Assembly (NCBI GenBank): GCA_021904315.1
Contig: CM038924.1
Location: forward strand, 12,388,026-12,452,025
Direction: 5' to 3'
From: Sphagnum magellanicum
Lineage: Eukaryota > Streptophyta > Sphagnopsida > Sphagnales > Sphagnaceae
DNA length: 64,000 bases
Shown here in pieces: positions 42,440-54,380 of this stretch. Under the pieces are notes generated by a model. That model made no database searches. It was given only the letters and a program-made list of their open reading frames with translations, and had not been told where the DNA came from. Position numbers and translations under genes: made by a program. Numbering within the stretch: the stretch's first letter is position 1; each line of letters opens with the position of its first letter.

Positions 42440-43000
42440 TTTACCCAGTGGAAAAACGCTTTGTTCACAGGTTCTGGATAATTTATATCCACCGGGCAAC
42501 CTTCCTCGCCTTCTAATAACAGTTCTCCGATTTTTAACCAGAGATAAAAGGGTTTGTCCACAGGTTGTGGATGTTTATGTCCACCGAGTAATGTTCCTTG
42601 GCTGTCTTCCCGGCGTGTCCGCTGAATCGACGCCGTTTTTTATCCAGTGGGAAAAAGGCTTTGTCCACAGGTACTGGACAATTATGTCTACCGGGTAATG
42701 TTGCTCGCCTCCTTGCCGCGGTGACTCGGCGGAAAACGCTTTGTCCACAGGTCCTGAGTAGTTATGTCCACCGGCTAATCGTCCTCGTCTACCTTCCCGT
42801 GACAATCCGGTCGTGCACGACGAACTGACTCCGCGTTTTACCCAGTGGGTAAATTATTTGTCCATAGGTACTTGATCAATTATGTCCACCAGGTAATGTT
42901 CCGCGTCGTCTTCCAGAGGTGCACGTCGTAGCGACTCCAGCTTTCATCCAATGTTAAAACGCTTTGTCCAGAGGGTATGTGTTATATCCACCGGGTAATG
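42440..43000. repeat. Minisatellite, six copies of an 80-117 bp unit
   Basis: Each copy has CCAGTGGGAAAA(A/C)GCTT, TTTGTCCACAGGTNCTGGA, then AATTATGTCCACCGGGTAAT followed by GTTCCTCG. TTTGTCCACAGG-like cores lie near 42460, 42553, 42659, 42739, 42857 and 42963. The unit is fairly GC-rich with CG dinucleotides and variable spacers, unlike the AT-rich arrays nearby. Confidence 0.85.
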
Positions 43001-43600
43001 TGAAGTTTCCTGGTACCTAGATGGATAATTCTTACTGAGGTGGACCGTGGTAGGTTTTTTTTTGGCGTTTTTTAAAACAATATTTATTTATTTATTTATT
43101 TATTTAATTTATAGAAATAATGGTTTTGAAGACATGATAAAAGGCAAAGAAGGGAACGAAGGTGGGTTGGAAATTTTTTTGAGCAATAAAGATATCCAAA
43201 AAGTGACCCCCTTTTGAATAAAGCTAATCAATTTGTGTTGTCTCAGCATTGACAAGATCTTTTCTTTGAATGTGTGTTGAAAAAATGTAAATTATGTCAA
43301 AACAATCCCAATGCTAACTCAATACATATTGTTACAGTGCCATTAACATATTGTATCAATGATCATATTAGCATTGAATCTTCAACATATAGTCATCAAT
43401 TTGATGACTTATTAATGTATGTTGTGCCAATGTTGGTCATATTTTTTTCATTGATTTAATATTGATAAGATGTTAAATGTTTTAGTATTATATCAATGTC
43501 ATTTTAGGACATATTGTTACAATGTCACTTTAACATCATATCAATGATTGTATCAACATTGAACGTTGAACATATTGTTAAGGTGTTGTAAAAGCACTCA
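43001..43600. other. AT-rich spacer with a (TTTA)n run
   Basis: A TTTA microsatellite is at about 43082-43108. 43270-43590 is built from ATTGTTACAATGTCA/ATCAATG-like words, similar in style to 39.93-40.40 kb. No gene. Confidence 0.45.
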
Positions 43601-44170
43601 TACAAAGAGGGGGGCAAGTTTGTGATGTTAACCTCTAATTCAAAGTCTAAAATTAAAACTTTAATTGAAAGTTTAAAACCAAAACCCTAATCCAAAGTTT
43701 AAAGCTGAAACCTTAATGCAAACCTTAAACCCAAACCCTTTAATATAGATTCCAAACCTTAAACAAAATCCTTACTAAACCCAAATTTTAAAATTAAAAC
43801 CTTAATCCAAAGTCTAAAAATAAGACCCTTAACCCAAACCTTAATTCAATGTCTACAACTAAAACCTTAATCCATCATCTAAAATTTAAACCTTAACCTT
43901 AAAACCCAAACCTTAATCCAAAGCCTACAACTAAAACCTTGACCCTAACCTTAATTCAAATTATAAAATGAAAACCTTAACCTAAAACCTAAAATTAAAA
44001 TTTTAACAATAACCCTAATCTAAAGTCTAAAACCAAAACCCTAACCATATAATCAAGACCCTAAAATTGAAACATTAATCCAAATCGTACAATCCAATAC
44101 CCTAATTTAATTCCTTAATCCAAACCCTACAATGAAGTGCATAATTCAAAACCCCAAATTTAAACATTTA
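43601..44170. repeat. C-rich degenerate CCTAA array (right)
   Basis: Units such as AAAACCTTAATCCAAAGTCT and AAACCCTAA, about 20 bp each, repeat for over 500 bp. It resembles the array at 39.6 kb on the same strand. Confidence 0.75.
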
Positions 44171-45250
44171 AAATCAAATTTTAATTTGAAGCTAGATTAT
44201 AATGCCCACATGTAGATTGTGGATGGTTTACAATGGGCACCACTAGTGCCGCTAACTTTTCAAACTCTACCAATCTGAAATTAATTAGCATCTTAAACAA
44301 TTGTAATGTTGCCCACATAGTAGTGAGCACATCTGGAACTCTCACTGGGTCCATTGATTAACTTGCCCCTTCCTCCAATACATTGGCATTGAACATGTGA
44401 AATGAGTTGGCCACTAAAACTACACATGGAAAAACACATTACCTTTTCCTATCCATGTTCACAAATAATTATTCCAAGATTTCATCATCACTTGAAGAAG
44501 AGGAGCTAAAACCATCTCCCATAAAACTAAAACTAGAACTCAAAGATGAGGCCATGATCTCCAAGCAGAAATGCCTTTCACAAGTAAAATGAAAAGAAGT
44601 AAAATGTGGGAGGTGCTTCCATTTATACAATTCACCTTTATATATGCTTAGATAAACCTTATGTAGCACCTTAGGTAACCGTTCATTTAAATAATCTTGT
44701 AAATAACAATTAAATATCCCTTAACTTAAGTAAGCCCTTGTGTGATTCTAAAATATCCCCCTTAGGTAGCTTTTAAATAGCCTTCTAAATTGTATTATAT
44801 GGATAACCCTAAGTTCTACTTGAAGTAAATATTTACTTAATTTTTAAGTATCCCCTAGGCAACCCACTATGTGACCCTATAAGTACAACAAAGTACAACC
44901 TTTTAAATTATATAACCATTTAGGGTTATATGATGTATCTACCTATTTACCGTACCAATCCTTAAGATGGACCTTAAATAGCCTTTTAAATGGCCCCAAA
45001 ATAGCTCAACATAACTTTCAAAATAGTTTCTTAAATAACCCCTACATAACCTTACAAGTTATTCCTAGGTATTCCCTAATTTAAGAAGACCTTATATGCC
45101 CTCTAGGTAGTCCCTAAATAACCCATGGATAGGTAGATAGACCATAAGTAACTTTTGAATAGATAGGTAGGCGGCTTATAAGTACTCTTAGGTAAGTAGG
45201 TAGGTAGCCCATAGGTAACAAGGTGGGTAAGGTACATAGGTAACCCATAG
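44171..45250. repeat. AT-rich spacer and degenerate CCTTAGGTAACC/TAGGTAG array
   Basis: From about 44.64 kb variants of CCCTTAGGTAGC, AATAACCC and GATAGGTAGG recur loosely. It is low complexity and has no gene. 44407-44592 is a short frame of no known family. Confidence 0.45.
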
Positions 45251-47890
45251 ATGCACTATAACAAAAGGTGTACCTATACGTAAAGTGATTTCACTACATG
45301 TTGAGTGAATTCATTGGTCATAATGAATGAAACCTAGTGGGAACATAGTGAATTCATTGGCCTAGTGAATGAGGATTAGTTTTGTAGTAATGATAACTAG
45401 GTTGGTGACTACCCTATTTCACCCCATGGGCACTAGTTTATGGCCATGAAAGCAAACTGGCATGTGGTTAGAAAGTGACCATGGCGGTTAAATTTGCAAA
45501 ATTATCTTATGTTTTCAAGGCTAGTATAATCTTTCAATGGATAGCTCAAAAACGATGGGTGAGAGGGATAGTTAGGAGAAAAGTGAGGCTGAAACCTAGT
45601 ATTACTTTACATGGATAATTTTATTGTCCCATCTTGCAATTTGACTATCATCCTGAGTTTTAAAGAAATCAAGGGTTTTGCTCCTGGGTTATAATGTTAA
45701 TAGTAGAATTGTACATGTGACTATTAATCATTTGTAACTACTTTTGAACATTTTTGCAACTATTTCTTATATTGTTCATATTTGCAATTACATTGCAATT
45801 AATTTACAATTATTTTGGTTTTCATCCTTCCATATGAACAACATTTAGTTTGGTTTTCATCCAAGAAGAACAATTTATGTCCCATTAGTTGCAAATGTGA
45901 CCAATTTCATATACAAAGGTGTATTTTGTGTATTCTCAAAAATATAATTGGGTATATTATAATTTTAAAATGTGTATTTTGAATATATATGAATGACCAT
46001 ATTACAAGTTTATCCAAGTTATTATCTTTGATTATTTTACTACATAATGATGATGATGATATTAGTATGATAGGAAAAATAATAATATAATGATTAAAAT
46101 TAAAACCATTATGATCATGATTATTATTATTATTATTAGATATTTACATGAAACATGCTTACTCCTTTGTTAACCTCTTGACATAACCTTAACATATTCA
46201 AATGAAATAACACATATTTACATTTGTATGAAATTACATGTTTACATGTGTATGAAATTTGAAAGGACACAAAGATTTCAAAAGACATTTTTTAAAAAAA
46301 AGATTTTTTTGTCTTTTGATTATTTTGAAATCCAGAAGGACATTTTGAAACATTACAACTTGTAAAATGTTCTTTTTAAACATTCCAATTTGGGTTTGAC
46401 CTTTAATAAATGTGTAGTTTGGAATTGTATTTTTGTACGACCTACAACTATAACTCATCCCACCTAAACCAACTCTAATGAAATCATCATCATTAGAATT
46501 TTATTACATTTTAATATTTATGCACTTATTTTTAAAAATTATTGAAAATTTTACTTTAAAAATGTAATAACTTTTTATATTATTAAGAAAATTCTAAATT
46601 CAAAGGGGTAATGTACTTATTAAAAATTATTATTATTATTTCTTGAAAAATAAAAATTATAATTATAATAAATCATAATAACTATGAAAAATGATATAAT
46701 AATATATGTAATCATTAAAAAATAGCTCACTTAAGCTAGCTATAATTACATTATTATTATGATTATAAGTAATCAATTATGAAGCATTACTACATTATAA
46801 TACTTAAAAAATATTCATAGATAATTTTATTTCAAAATTTATAATTATTAATTACTCAATGATTATAATCAATTAATAAAATAAATTTTTTATATTCAAT
46901 TTTAATATGTAATTATTTTATAATAATCACTGTAATAAATAGCAAAAAATCTAATAATTTATTATAATTGTATGCTTATTATAAATATAAAATATTTATT
47001 ATAATAGTTCATACATAACTATAATGAATGAAGTAATAATATGAATATAAAAATAAATTAACTAACCTTGGCTACCAACTAACCACAATAATAACTGAAT
47101 TAATGTCATTGTTATTGTCAAATATTTATATTTATATTATTTATTAACCATAAAATATATATATAATGGAAACAATTATAGTAAAATAATTAGCCTAGGA
47201 TAGGTTTTAATTATATTATTAGATTTTTAATAGTTATTACTTAATATTTATAATTGATAGTTAATAGTTAATAATTGCTGAATATTTCAGTTATTATATT
47301 ACTTTATTTGGTTATGAAATATTAACTAATTAGTTCTTATTAATTAGCTATTTATTTCAATATAAGTTATTTGTTAGTTATTTCAATTGGTTGAAAAATC
47401 ATTATAGTTAACATATAATTAAAATTAAAAATTATTATTGGTTATATAGCTACTAAATTTAGTAATATTTATTAATAAACTAGTAATATAATTAATTTGT
47501 TAACTATCTTAATATGGAACCAAAATTTATTGACGATGATTATTATAAATAATTATGTAGTTGGATAGTTTATTAGTGAATTAGTTAGTTTTTAATGTAG
47601 TTATTAGTTAATTATTTAACAATTTTATTAATAAAGTAATATTCTTTATGGTTAATTAATTACTTTATTAGTTAAGTAGTTAGTTAATTATTTAGCTATT
47701 TATCTAGTTAGTTAGACACTTATTTACTTAATTATATAATTTACAAAAAATAAAATGAGGATAACAATATGGAATAAACCTTTTTAGTTGTAAATAGTTT
47801 GCAATTAAAAATGTTTAGTTGTAAACTACTTGGAGCAAAAACATTTATCCCATATGCTTTATCGACAATTGGAAGTTGTCATACAAACTC
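45251..47890. other. Very AT-rich gene-free region
   Basis: 45.3-45.4 kb repeats GTGAATTCATTGGNC. From about 45.9 to 47.75 kb almost every base is A or T, with ATTAAT and TTATTATTATTA words. No coding signal until the transposase relic. Confidence 0.6.
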
Positions 47891-47897
47891 CAAAAGG

Positions 47898-49075
47898 ACT
47901 TGATGTCAACAAAGCACATGGCTTAACTACTAGTGCATGTAATGCATTTTACAACAACCTGTAGACATTGTATGACCAACACAAATATAGCCTAGACCAT
48001 ATATGGAACTTAGATGAAATAGGTGTTCAAGCATGTTAACAATTGGGAGCTAAGATTTTGGCTAAAAAAGGGACAAACACAATTTATGACATCATTCCTA
48101 AGTTTTGGGAATGGTTAACCATAAATTGTGTAGTGAATGTAACAGGGGACTTACTATTAAGGTTTTACATTTTCAAAGGTGAATGGTTGCGAAATGATTA
48201 CATTCAATTTTGCAAACCTCGAACCTACATGGCAATCCAAAGAAAAGCTTGGATGATTTCAGTTCTTTTCAAAGAGTTTTTGTTTTTTTCTAAAAGGTCC
48301 ATCCCAAGAGGAATTTCATTTACCAATAAGCACTTGTTAATTCAAGATGGGCACAGTAGTCATGTTACTTTGGGGGCCATAGAGCAAGCACATGAATTTG
48401 GATTAAACATGGTCACTCTCCCCACTCACACCTGTCATGCCCTACAACCTTTCGATGTTTCTTGCTTTAAGCCTTTTAAAACAACCTTTAGGAAGGAAAA
48501 ATATGTTGCAATGTCTAAGAGCAATTACATGGAGCTTGATAAAATAACCTTTAATTGGGTGGGTTGACCAGGCCTTGGACAAATTAATCACGGAACAAAA
48601 CATTAGGTTTGGATTTAAGGTTACAGGCATATACCCTCTAAACCCTAGGGCAATGGACAACAAGACTGAACTTTCCAACATTTTCACAATGGTGGCAAAT
48701 GAACATGAAGGGGAAGAAGAGGAATCGAATGAACAACTTGAAGGAGATGAACCAAGAATTGAATAGTCTGTTGCCACAGACCTTTGTATACACACGACAA
48801 GAGTACAAATTAGGATTGAAAAATGTAATGTTAGTAACAGACCTAAAGTAGAACAATGCAACTATGTGGACATGCCATGCAACCTTGCGGAAGTTGATGA
48901 TAGGGTAAAAGAGATAAACATATCGAATACCAAAAGGGAAGACATGGCAGTCGACTGGGAGGAAGTTGAGTTTCATGAACTTGAACATCAAGAGGAGCAG
49001 GAGCTACTTAGCTTAACACAAAAATCATTGAAGATTCACAATCTACTATCGTTGCCACATTTACCTACAAAATAA
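47898..49075 (+). pseudogene. Decayed pogo/Tigger-type (DDE_1) transposase
   Basis: The frame reads DVNKAHGLTTSACNAFYNNL, then a stop (TAG 47962-47964), HIWNLDEIGVQAC, a second stop (TAA 48037-48039), and then an open stretch 48043-48567. The catalytic triad of the DDE_1 superfamily is visible: Asp in NLDEIGV (48013), Asp in LLIQDGHSSH (48346) and Asp in LQPFDVSCFKPFK (48454). D1-D2 are 111 residues apart and D2-D3 are 36 apart. A frame change near 48565 continues into QALDKLITEQNIRFGFKVTG and IYPLNPRAMDNK, the usual segment after the core, and then an acidic tail to 49075. The N-terminal CENP-B-like DNA-binding part is missing. Not functional as written. Confidence 0.8.
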
Positions 49076-49739
49076 ACCAAAGGTAAGGAATCATTAGTAG
49101 ACTATTTTCAATCACATGTCGTCACTTCTATGGAATATCATGTTAACTTGAAAAAAAAAACCATGGACAAGGTAGTTGTTAATGAAGCTAGAGAAGCAAA
49201 AAGGAAGCAAAAAAAAGACGGTAGGTTGAAGAAGGCAACTAATACCCCAACCTTGGAAGAACAAGTAGCCCTACGAGATGTTAAAAGGTAAGCTAAAACC
49301 ACCTTTGATGCACAATGGTCCCCTATAACTAGTACCATAACCCTAGTAGAGTGGGCAACCTTGTGAAAGGTTACGAGGGAGGCCAAAACCACTTTTGATG
49401 CATAATGGTCCCCTACAACAATATAATCAATTAGAGGTTGACTGCATCATAACATCTAGGCAGCTATCACCACAAGCCTGCACACAGGTGAAACAACACT
49501 TAATTTAGGGATCGCAAGTATTAGTCAACAACAAGCAAAAGTAATAGCAAAATAAAAAATACAACAAAATGATTCAATGTCGAGTGGAGTAATGAGTGTT
49601 ACAACAACCAATGTAACACTGATTTCATCACCAATTGTTGCAATAGCCAATGTAATAGCAAATCAACCAAGAAATGTAGTAACGACCCATGCATCTATGA
49701 ACATTGCATGGCCAAGTGCTACAATTGCTTAAATATATC
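49076..49739. other. Flank of the transposase relic
   Basis: A/G-rich plus strand with an AACCACNTTTGATGCA(C/T)AATGG motif repeated at about 49298 and 49387. No intact gene. Confidence 0.4.
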
Positions 49740-50850
49740 AAAAGGGGCAAGGGAGTGGGGAGCCAAAGCTCCAAGGAACAAGAACTTAGAAGGGTTACAC
49801 GACCAAGAGCTAAAGGAGCCAACGACCAAGAACAAAAGGAGCTACAACTAGGAGCAAAAAGAGTTATAGACCATGAACAAGAAAAGTTAACACGATTAGG
49901 AGCAACATGAACTACAACTAGGAACAAAAGGAGTTGTGAACCATGAGCAAGAGGAGTTGAACTAGGTGTAAAAAAAATTGTAGACCAAGAGTAAGAGGAG
50001 CTTTGACTAGGAATAAAAGGAGTTAAACCAAGACCAAGAAGAGCTAGAAACCAAGACCAAGAGGAGCTGGCAACTAGGACCAAGAGGAGTTCTAACTGGG
50101 ACCAAGAAGAGTTGTAGAACATGAGCAAAAGGAGCTGCGAACTAGGAACAAGAAGAGCTACCACCCAGAAGAAGAGGAACTACCAACCAAGAATAAGAAG
50201 AATTATAGAACAAGAGTAAGAGGAGCTAGACCATGACCAAGAAGAGTTAGAAACTAGGAGCAAGAGGAGTTACAACCCAATAGCAAGACGATTTACCAAC
50301 TTGGAACAAGAAGGGCTACCAATTAGGAGTAAGAGGAGCTGCCAACCAGGACCAAAAAGAGTTCTAACCAAAACTAAAAGGAACTATAGACCAATAACAA
50401 TAAGAGTTGCGAACCAGGAGCAAAAGGAACTTTGACCATGATTACGAAAACTACAGACCAAGAGCAAGAAGAGTTGGACAATGACCAAAAAGAACCAGAG
50501 ACTAGAAGCGAGAAGAGCTACCAACCAAGAGTAAGAGGAATTGCCAACTAGGAACAAGAAGAGCTACCAACCAAGAGCAAAAGGAGCTCTAACTAGGACC
50601 AAGAGGAGCTATAGACCAACAACAAGAGGAGTTGCAAACTAGGAGCAAAAGGAGCTTTGGCCAAGAGCAATAAGAGTTGTAGCCCAAGAACACAAGGAAC
50701 TGTTAACTAGGAACAAGAGGAATTTAGACTAGGAGAAAGAGGAATTGCAAACCAATAATAAGAGGAGCCAATGACTAAGAGCAAAAGGAGTTTCACAACC
50801 AGGAGCAAGATCGAGGAGCCAACGACCAAGAGCTTTGAGGAGCTTTGAGG
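49740..50850. repeat. Purine-rich minisatellite, units of about 28-31 bp
   Basis: About 35 imperfect units of the form ACCAAGAGCAAGAGGAGCTA run over 1.1 kb. Strand bias is strong (A/G on plus). Long frames on both strands (Glu/Gln/Lys-rich on plus, Ser/Leu/Trp-rich on minus) follow from the array and contain stops. Confidence 0.85.
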
Positions 50851-51159
50851 AACACAAGGAGGAAGCAAATTCAACATTTTGCATCTTGATTGTTACCTCC
50901 CAAAGATGATCTATAAGCCCAAATTTTTTAGAGAAGTAATTAGAATGCTAGTTTGACGAGGAGAGCAAGGAAGGCGGGAACAAAGTTTGGCATTTGCCAT
51001 TCAATTCTACTACACAACAACATTCAAAGAATTAGGGTTTAGTGAATTTAGGTTTAGGGTTGAGTGTTCTTGGGATTAGCAAACTACGTTCAGGGTTAAT
51101 GAACTTAGCGAACTTACGCTTAGGGTTGAGTGTTCTTGGTGACCAATCAATTGAATGGG
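50851..51159. other. Spacer with TTTAGGGTT-like words
   Basis: 51030-51140 contains TTAGGGTTTAGTGAA, GGTTTAGGGTTGAGTGTTCT and a second GGGTTGAGTGTTCTTGG. These are telomere-like words in a short degenerate array, with no gene. Confidence 0.5.
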
Positions 51160-53025
51160 ATGCATTTCGACCGCTATGGTGATTTTGTGATTGTTAGAAG
51201 GAGATGAATGTTTGTTTTGGGAAAAAAATTATCCCAAGGATGGAGGTAGGTAACATACCATTATGCAAAAACAAGGGTACATTCATAGCAAGGAAGTTGT
51301 AAGGAGAACAAGAAAGAGGTGTACATTGCCAATTTTTATGAAAATTTTGACCCTGTTCACTTTGAATGGCCACAACTTACATGTTTCTTCACCATTTTAG
51401 GTGATTCAAAGCGTCATGGGAGCGGCCATAGCCAACTTACATTTGGTCTTTCAAAAGTATTGCCAATTGATCACTCAATAAAAAAGCAAAGGTTTGCACA
51501 CCACTAAGTGTCTGGACATCGGCCTCTCTACCCTATATACTTTTTTGCAACCCCACCCATGAGACTGAAATAGGGACCACAAATAGGTGGGAATTACTAA
51601 TAGCAAATTGCTTGCAGATCTATCTCTTAGCGACCAGCAAAAGAAACATCGCACTCCTGGTGCGCACAGTTGAGATCCTTTTCTATTACCAATCATTATG
51701 ATTGACCAATCAAAAATGGGGAGCAGCAGTGGGATCATATTTATTACACTGTTCTCTAGCTGGTGCAGAGGTTTGCTGCGCTATTTACCAGCCTCACCAA
51801 ACTCAGCAAATATACATGAAAAAAACCATTTCCTTGAGCCAAACTGGCGTATGTTGACTTCTCTTTGTCTGATTTTCATGTGCAGGGTCACATACCAAGC
51901 ACCATTTACCAGCCTCGCCAAACTCACCAAATATACAGGAGAAAAACAATTTTCCTGAGCCAAACTGGCGTATGTTGACTTCTCTTCGTCCGGTGTTAAT
52001 GTGCAGGGTCACATACCAAGCACCGGTGGGGATCCTCTTATGGGTGCAAAATATGACAAGGTGAAAAAAGAAAGGGCAAAGGGCAGACTGAGAGGAAAAA
52101 ATTGCAGCAGTACTCTCGTATTGACTACAATAACAACTATGGCCATGGGTGAACCAGCACCCATGTTGGTAACATGGTAAAAATCCCAAAACTCACTTTA
52201 AATTAATTTTAAATATTAAAAAAATCCCATGCTTGAACTAAGTCAGGGTCGCTGAGTTCAAATCTAATAATTTTGGGGCATAATATGGACACTAATAAAA
52301 GGCCTCGCTCAAAAAGATGAAGGTACCAATGTGGGTGCTGGTTCACCCTGGCCACAACTATGGGCATATGTAAATGTTAGTGGTTTTATGGGCTGCAAAT
52401 ACTGTAAATTTCTCAGAGGTTGTTACAAGATTGTTGCGTTACCGACAGAGCTAGTTACAACCAGGCTAGTCACCACTCACAACCCAAGGATTGTCCAGAC
52501 TTTGTAGTACCTGCCTACTAATAACTTTTAGCTAGCTGAACACGGATTTCCTTGCACAGGACGACGACTTTCGTTCCCTACTAGTAGCTTTTGGATAGCT
52601 GAACACGGATTTCCTTGCATAGGACGACGACTTTCGTTCCCTACTAGTAGCTTTTGGATAGCTGAACACGGATTTCCTTGCACAGGACGACGACTTTTGT
52701 TGCCTGGGGTGCAAAGGTTTTTTTTTCCTCAATTTTGTGATGTAGCTGAAGTGGTGATCATCCATAAAGATGATTTAGCCAGATTTGGTTACATATTAGA
52801 TATGAAAGTAGAAAAGAAATTCAAAACTTTCTATAATTTTGGCTACTTACTGAAACTTCTCATGAAAATCTGGCGATTTGATTTCTATCTTTGTCGAAAC
52901 CTGGCGAATTTTGGGCACTACATTTTTCTCCATGAAAAATCCTTAGCCTAGGTCGAAATCATAAATTTCAGGTCAAAATTTGACGAAATTTTGCCAAAAC
53001 AAAAGCATTGGGTGTGAAGCTTTCA
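51160..53025. repeat. Dispersed repeat, copy B (expanded)
   Basis: Second copy of the repeat at 30400-31965, same orientation. Relative to copy A it has an extra segment at about 51613-51694 and a tandem duplication of about 122 bp (about 51783-51904 and 51905-52023, the second beginning at ATTTACCAGCCTC). It also has three copies of a 63-bp unit where copy A has one. The right end carries the TAGCCAGATTTGG motif and ends near AACAAAAGCATTGGGTGTG. Non-coding. Confidence 0.85.
52515..52703. repeat. 63-bp unit in three tandem copies
   Basis: Units at 52515-52577, 52578-52640 and 52641-52703 each carry CTGAACACGGATTTCCTTGC and ACGACGACTTTCGTTCC. Copies two and three are nearly identical. Because 63 is divisible by three, the minus strand shows a repeated peptide frame (SSCARKSVFSYPKATSRE), which I regard as accidental. 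Confidence 0.9.
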
Positions 53026-53545
53026 AAAGCATAGCAGCAAACACATTACTTACCGAGGCCACAGCGAGCGCGAGAGAGAGAGAGAGAGGAACAAAGCTGA
53101 TGGCTACTCATGTGCACCGTAGTTTGTGAACCTTGGGGGCTGACAGACTCATTCCATAGGGGGCTTGATTTCCTCTCTCTCTTGGGTTCTTTTCTGTCTT
53201 TGGTAACTGGGTTCGATTGGGTTTCGATTGCCACACAAGATTGTGACATAACACAGCATTGAACACTAGTCAAGATGGAGCAGCTTGGAAAGATGAACAC
53301 GAGAGATAGAGGATTCAAGTTGCGCCAGCGACAGCCCTAGGTAGCACCTGCTACTTCTCTCCTTCACTCTCCAGTATTAGTTAGTCAGTTGGCCAGAGCT
53401 GCTTGGGTCTTCCCCCTAACATGATCCTGCTGCTTGTTACTCATGATTTGTTTATCAAGAAGTTAGCAAAAATTGTTAAAACTCATACACCCTAGATACT
53501 ACATGAACTAGCTACTTCCAATAGGAGTATTCGAGCTCAGAGACC
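53026..53545 (+). promoter_or_regulatory. Upstream region of the TIR-NB-LRR locus
   Basis: GA repeat at about 53069-53089, then less AT-rich sequence up to the ATG at 53546. It abuts the right end of the dispersed repeat copy B, so the repeat forms the distal promoter. No defined TATA box picked. Confidence 0.35.
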
Positions 53546-54168
53546 ATGGCAACTATTTGGTCTAAAATTTTACCATGGACATGGTGTGGATACACACCAT
53601 CGAAGCCCCCCCGAGCTAGTCCACTCGCGTTGGATGCACCTTCAGTGGCCCCTGAAGTTCAAGTCAGTCCGGTGCCGGAGGATGTGCGGCCTCTGCCTCC
53701 GACTGTTTCATATGATATCCAATCACTGGGAAAGTATGATGTCTTCTTGAACCATCGAGGACCTGATGTAAAAGACACGTTCGTCGCTCACCTCAATGAT
53801 GCACTCTGCGCCGCTGGCTTCCATCCTTTCTTGGATGCCAAGTCGCTCATCAAGGGGAAACACGCTTACAACTTAATCAACGAGGCACTTTCTGGGGTTG
53901 GTGTGCATGTGGCAATATTCTCCAAGGGTTACGCCGAATCCAAGTACTGTCTTGACGAGCTACATGACATGTTGGAAAGTGGGAAGCTCATTCTTCCTGT
54001 TTTCTATGGCGTCGAAGTTGAACATCTTTGTCGACCCTACGATGGACCATTTGCAGCAGGTCTCCGCAAACATAAGAAGCGAGGGCGCCATCAAGATGTG
54101 GAGAGATGGGAAACTGCTTTGGCAAAAGTTGCTGACCTCCAAGGGTTTCGACTTGCCGAGTTTAATGG
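53546..54168 (+). CDS. TNL exon 1: N-terminal tail and TIR domain
   Basis: About 207 codons, ending in phase 2 at donor AATGG|GTGAGG. Residues 1-60 are a Pro/Ser-rich tail. The TIR runs from about residue 62: KYDVFLNHRGPDVKDTF, then HVAIFSKGYAESKYCLDEL, ILPVFYGV and VERWETAL. In the family the Glu of CLDEL (here E138) is the catalytic residue for NAD+ cleavage, and it is present. So the TIR could be active even if the rest of the gene is broken. Confidence 0.88.
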
Positions 54169-54380
54169 GTGAGGCCTTTGACACTTGACGTCCTCATGTA
54201 GCTATTGATACCTTCTCTAAATTGTCCACAATCTGAGGCTATCCATTAAACAATTTGTACTTAACCTTAAAACTTGTAAGTTTACCTCATCTTGTTTTGA
54301 TACCAAAATGAGTTTATTTAGATGGTTCTTGGCTTTGAAATCTAGTTGTGTGCTAATAGTTGGCATGTGGCTACTTGCAG

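Noticed and set aside
43601..44170. Telomere or telomere-derived array
   Set aside because: CCCTAAA is only one of many variants. Units are about 20 bp and irregular, and the array is internal.
48442..48861. 139-codon minus-strand frame
   Set aside because: Antisense to the pogo-like transposase relic.
49628..50164. 178-codon minus-strand Ser/Leu/Trp-rich frame, similar to a secreted repeat protein
   Set aside because: It is the complement of the purine minisatellite. The array has stops in all frames further on.
51803..52189. 128-codon minus-strand frame, part of which also exists in copy A
   Set aside because: Shared only because the DNA repeat is shared. The two frames differ by indels and have no protein family.
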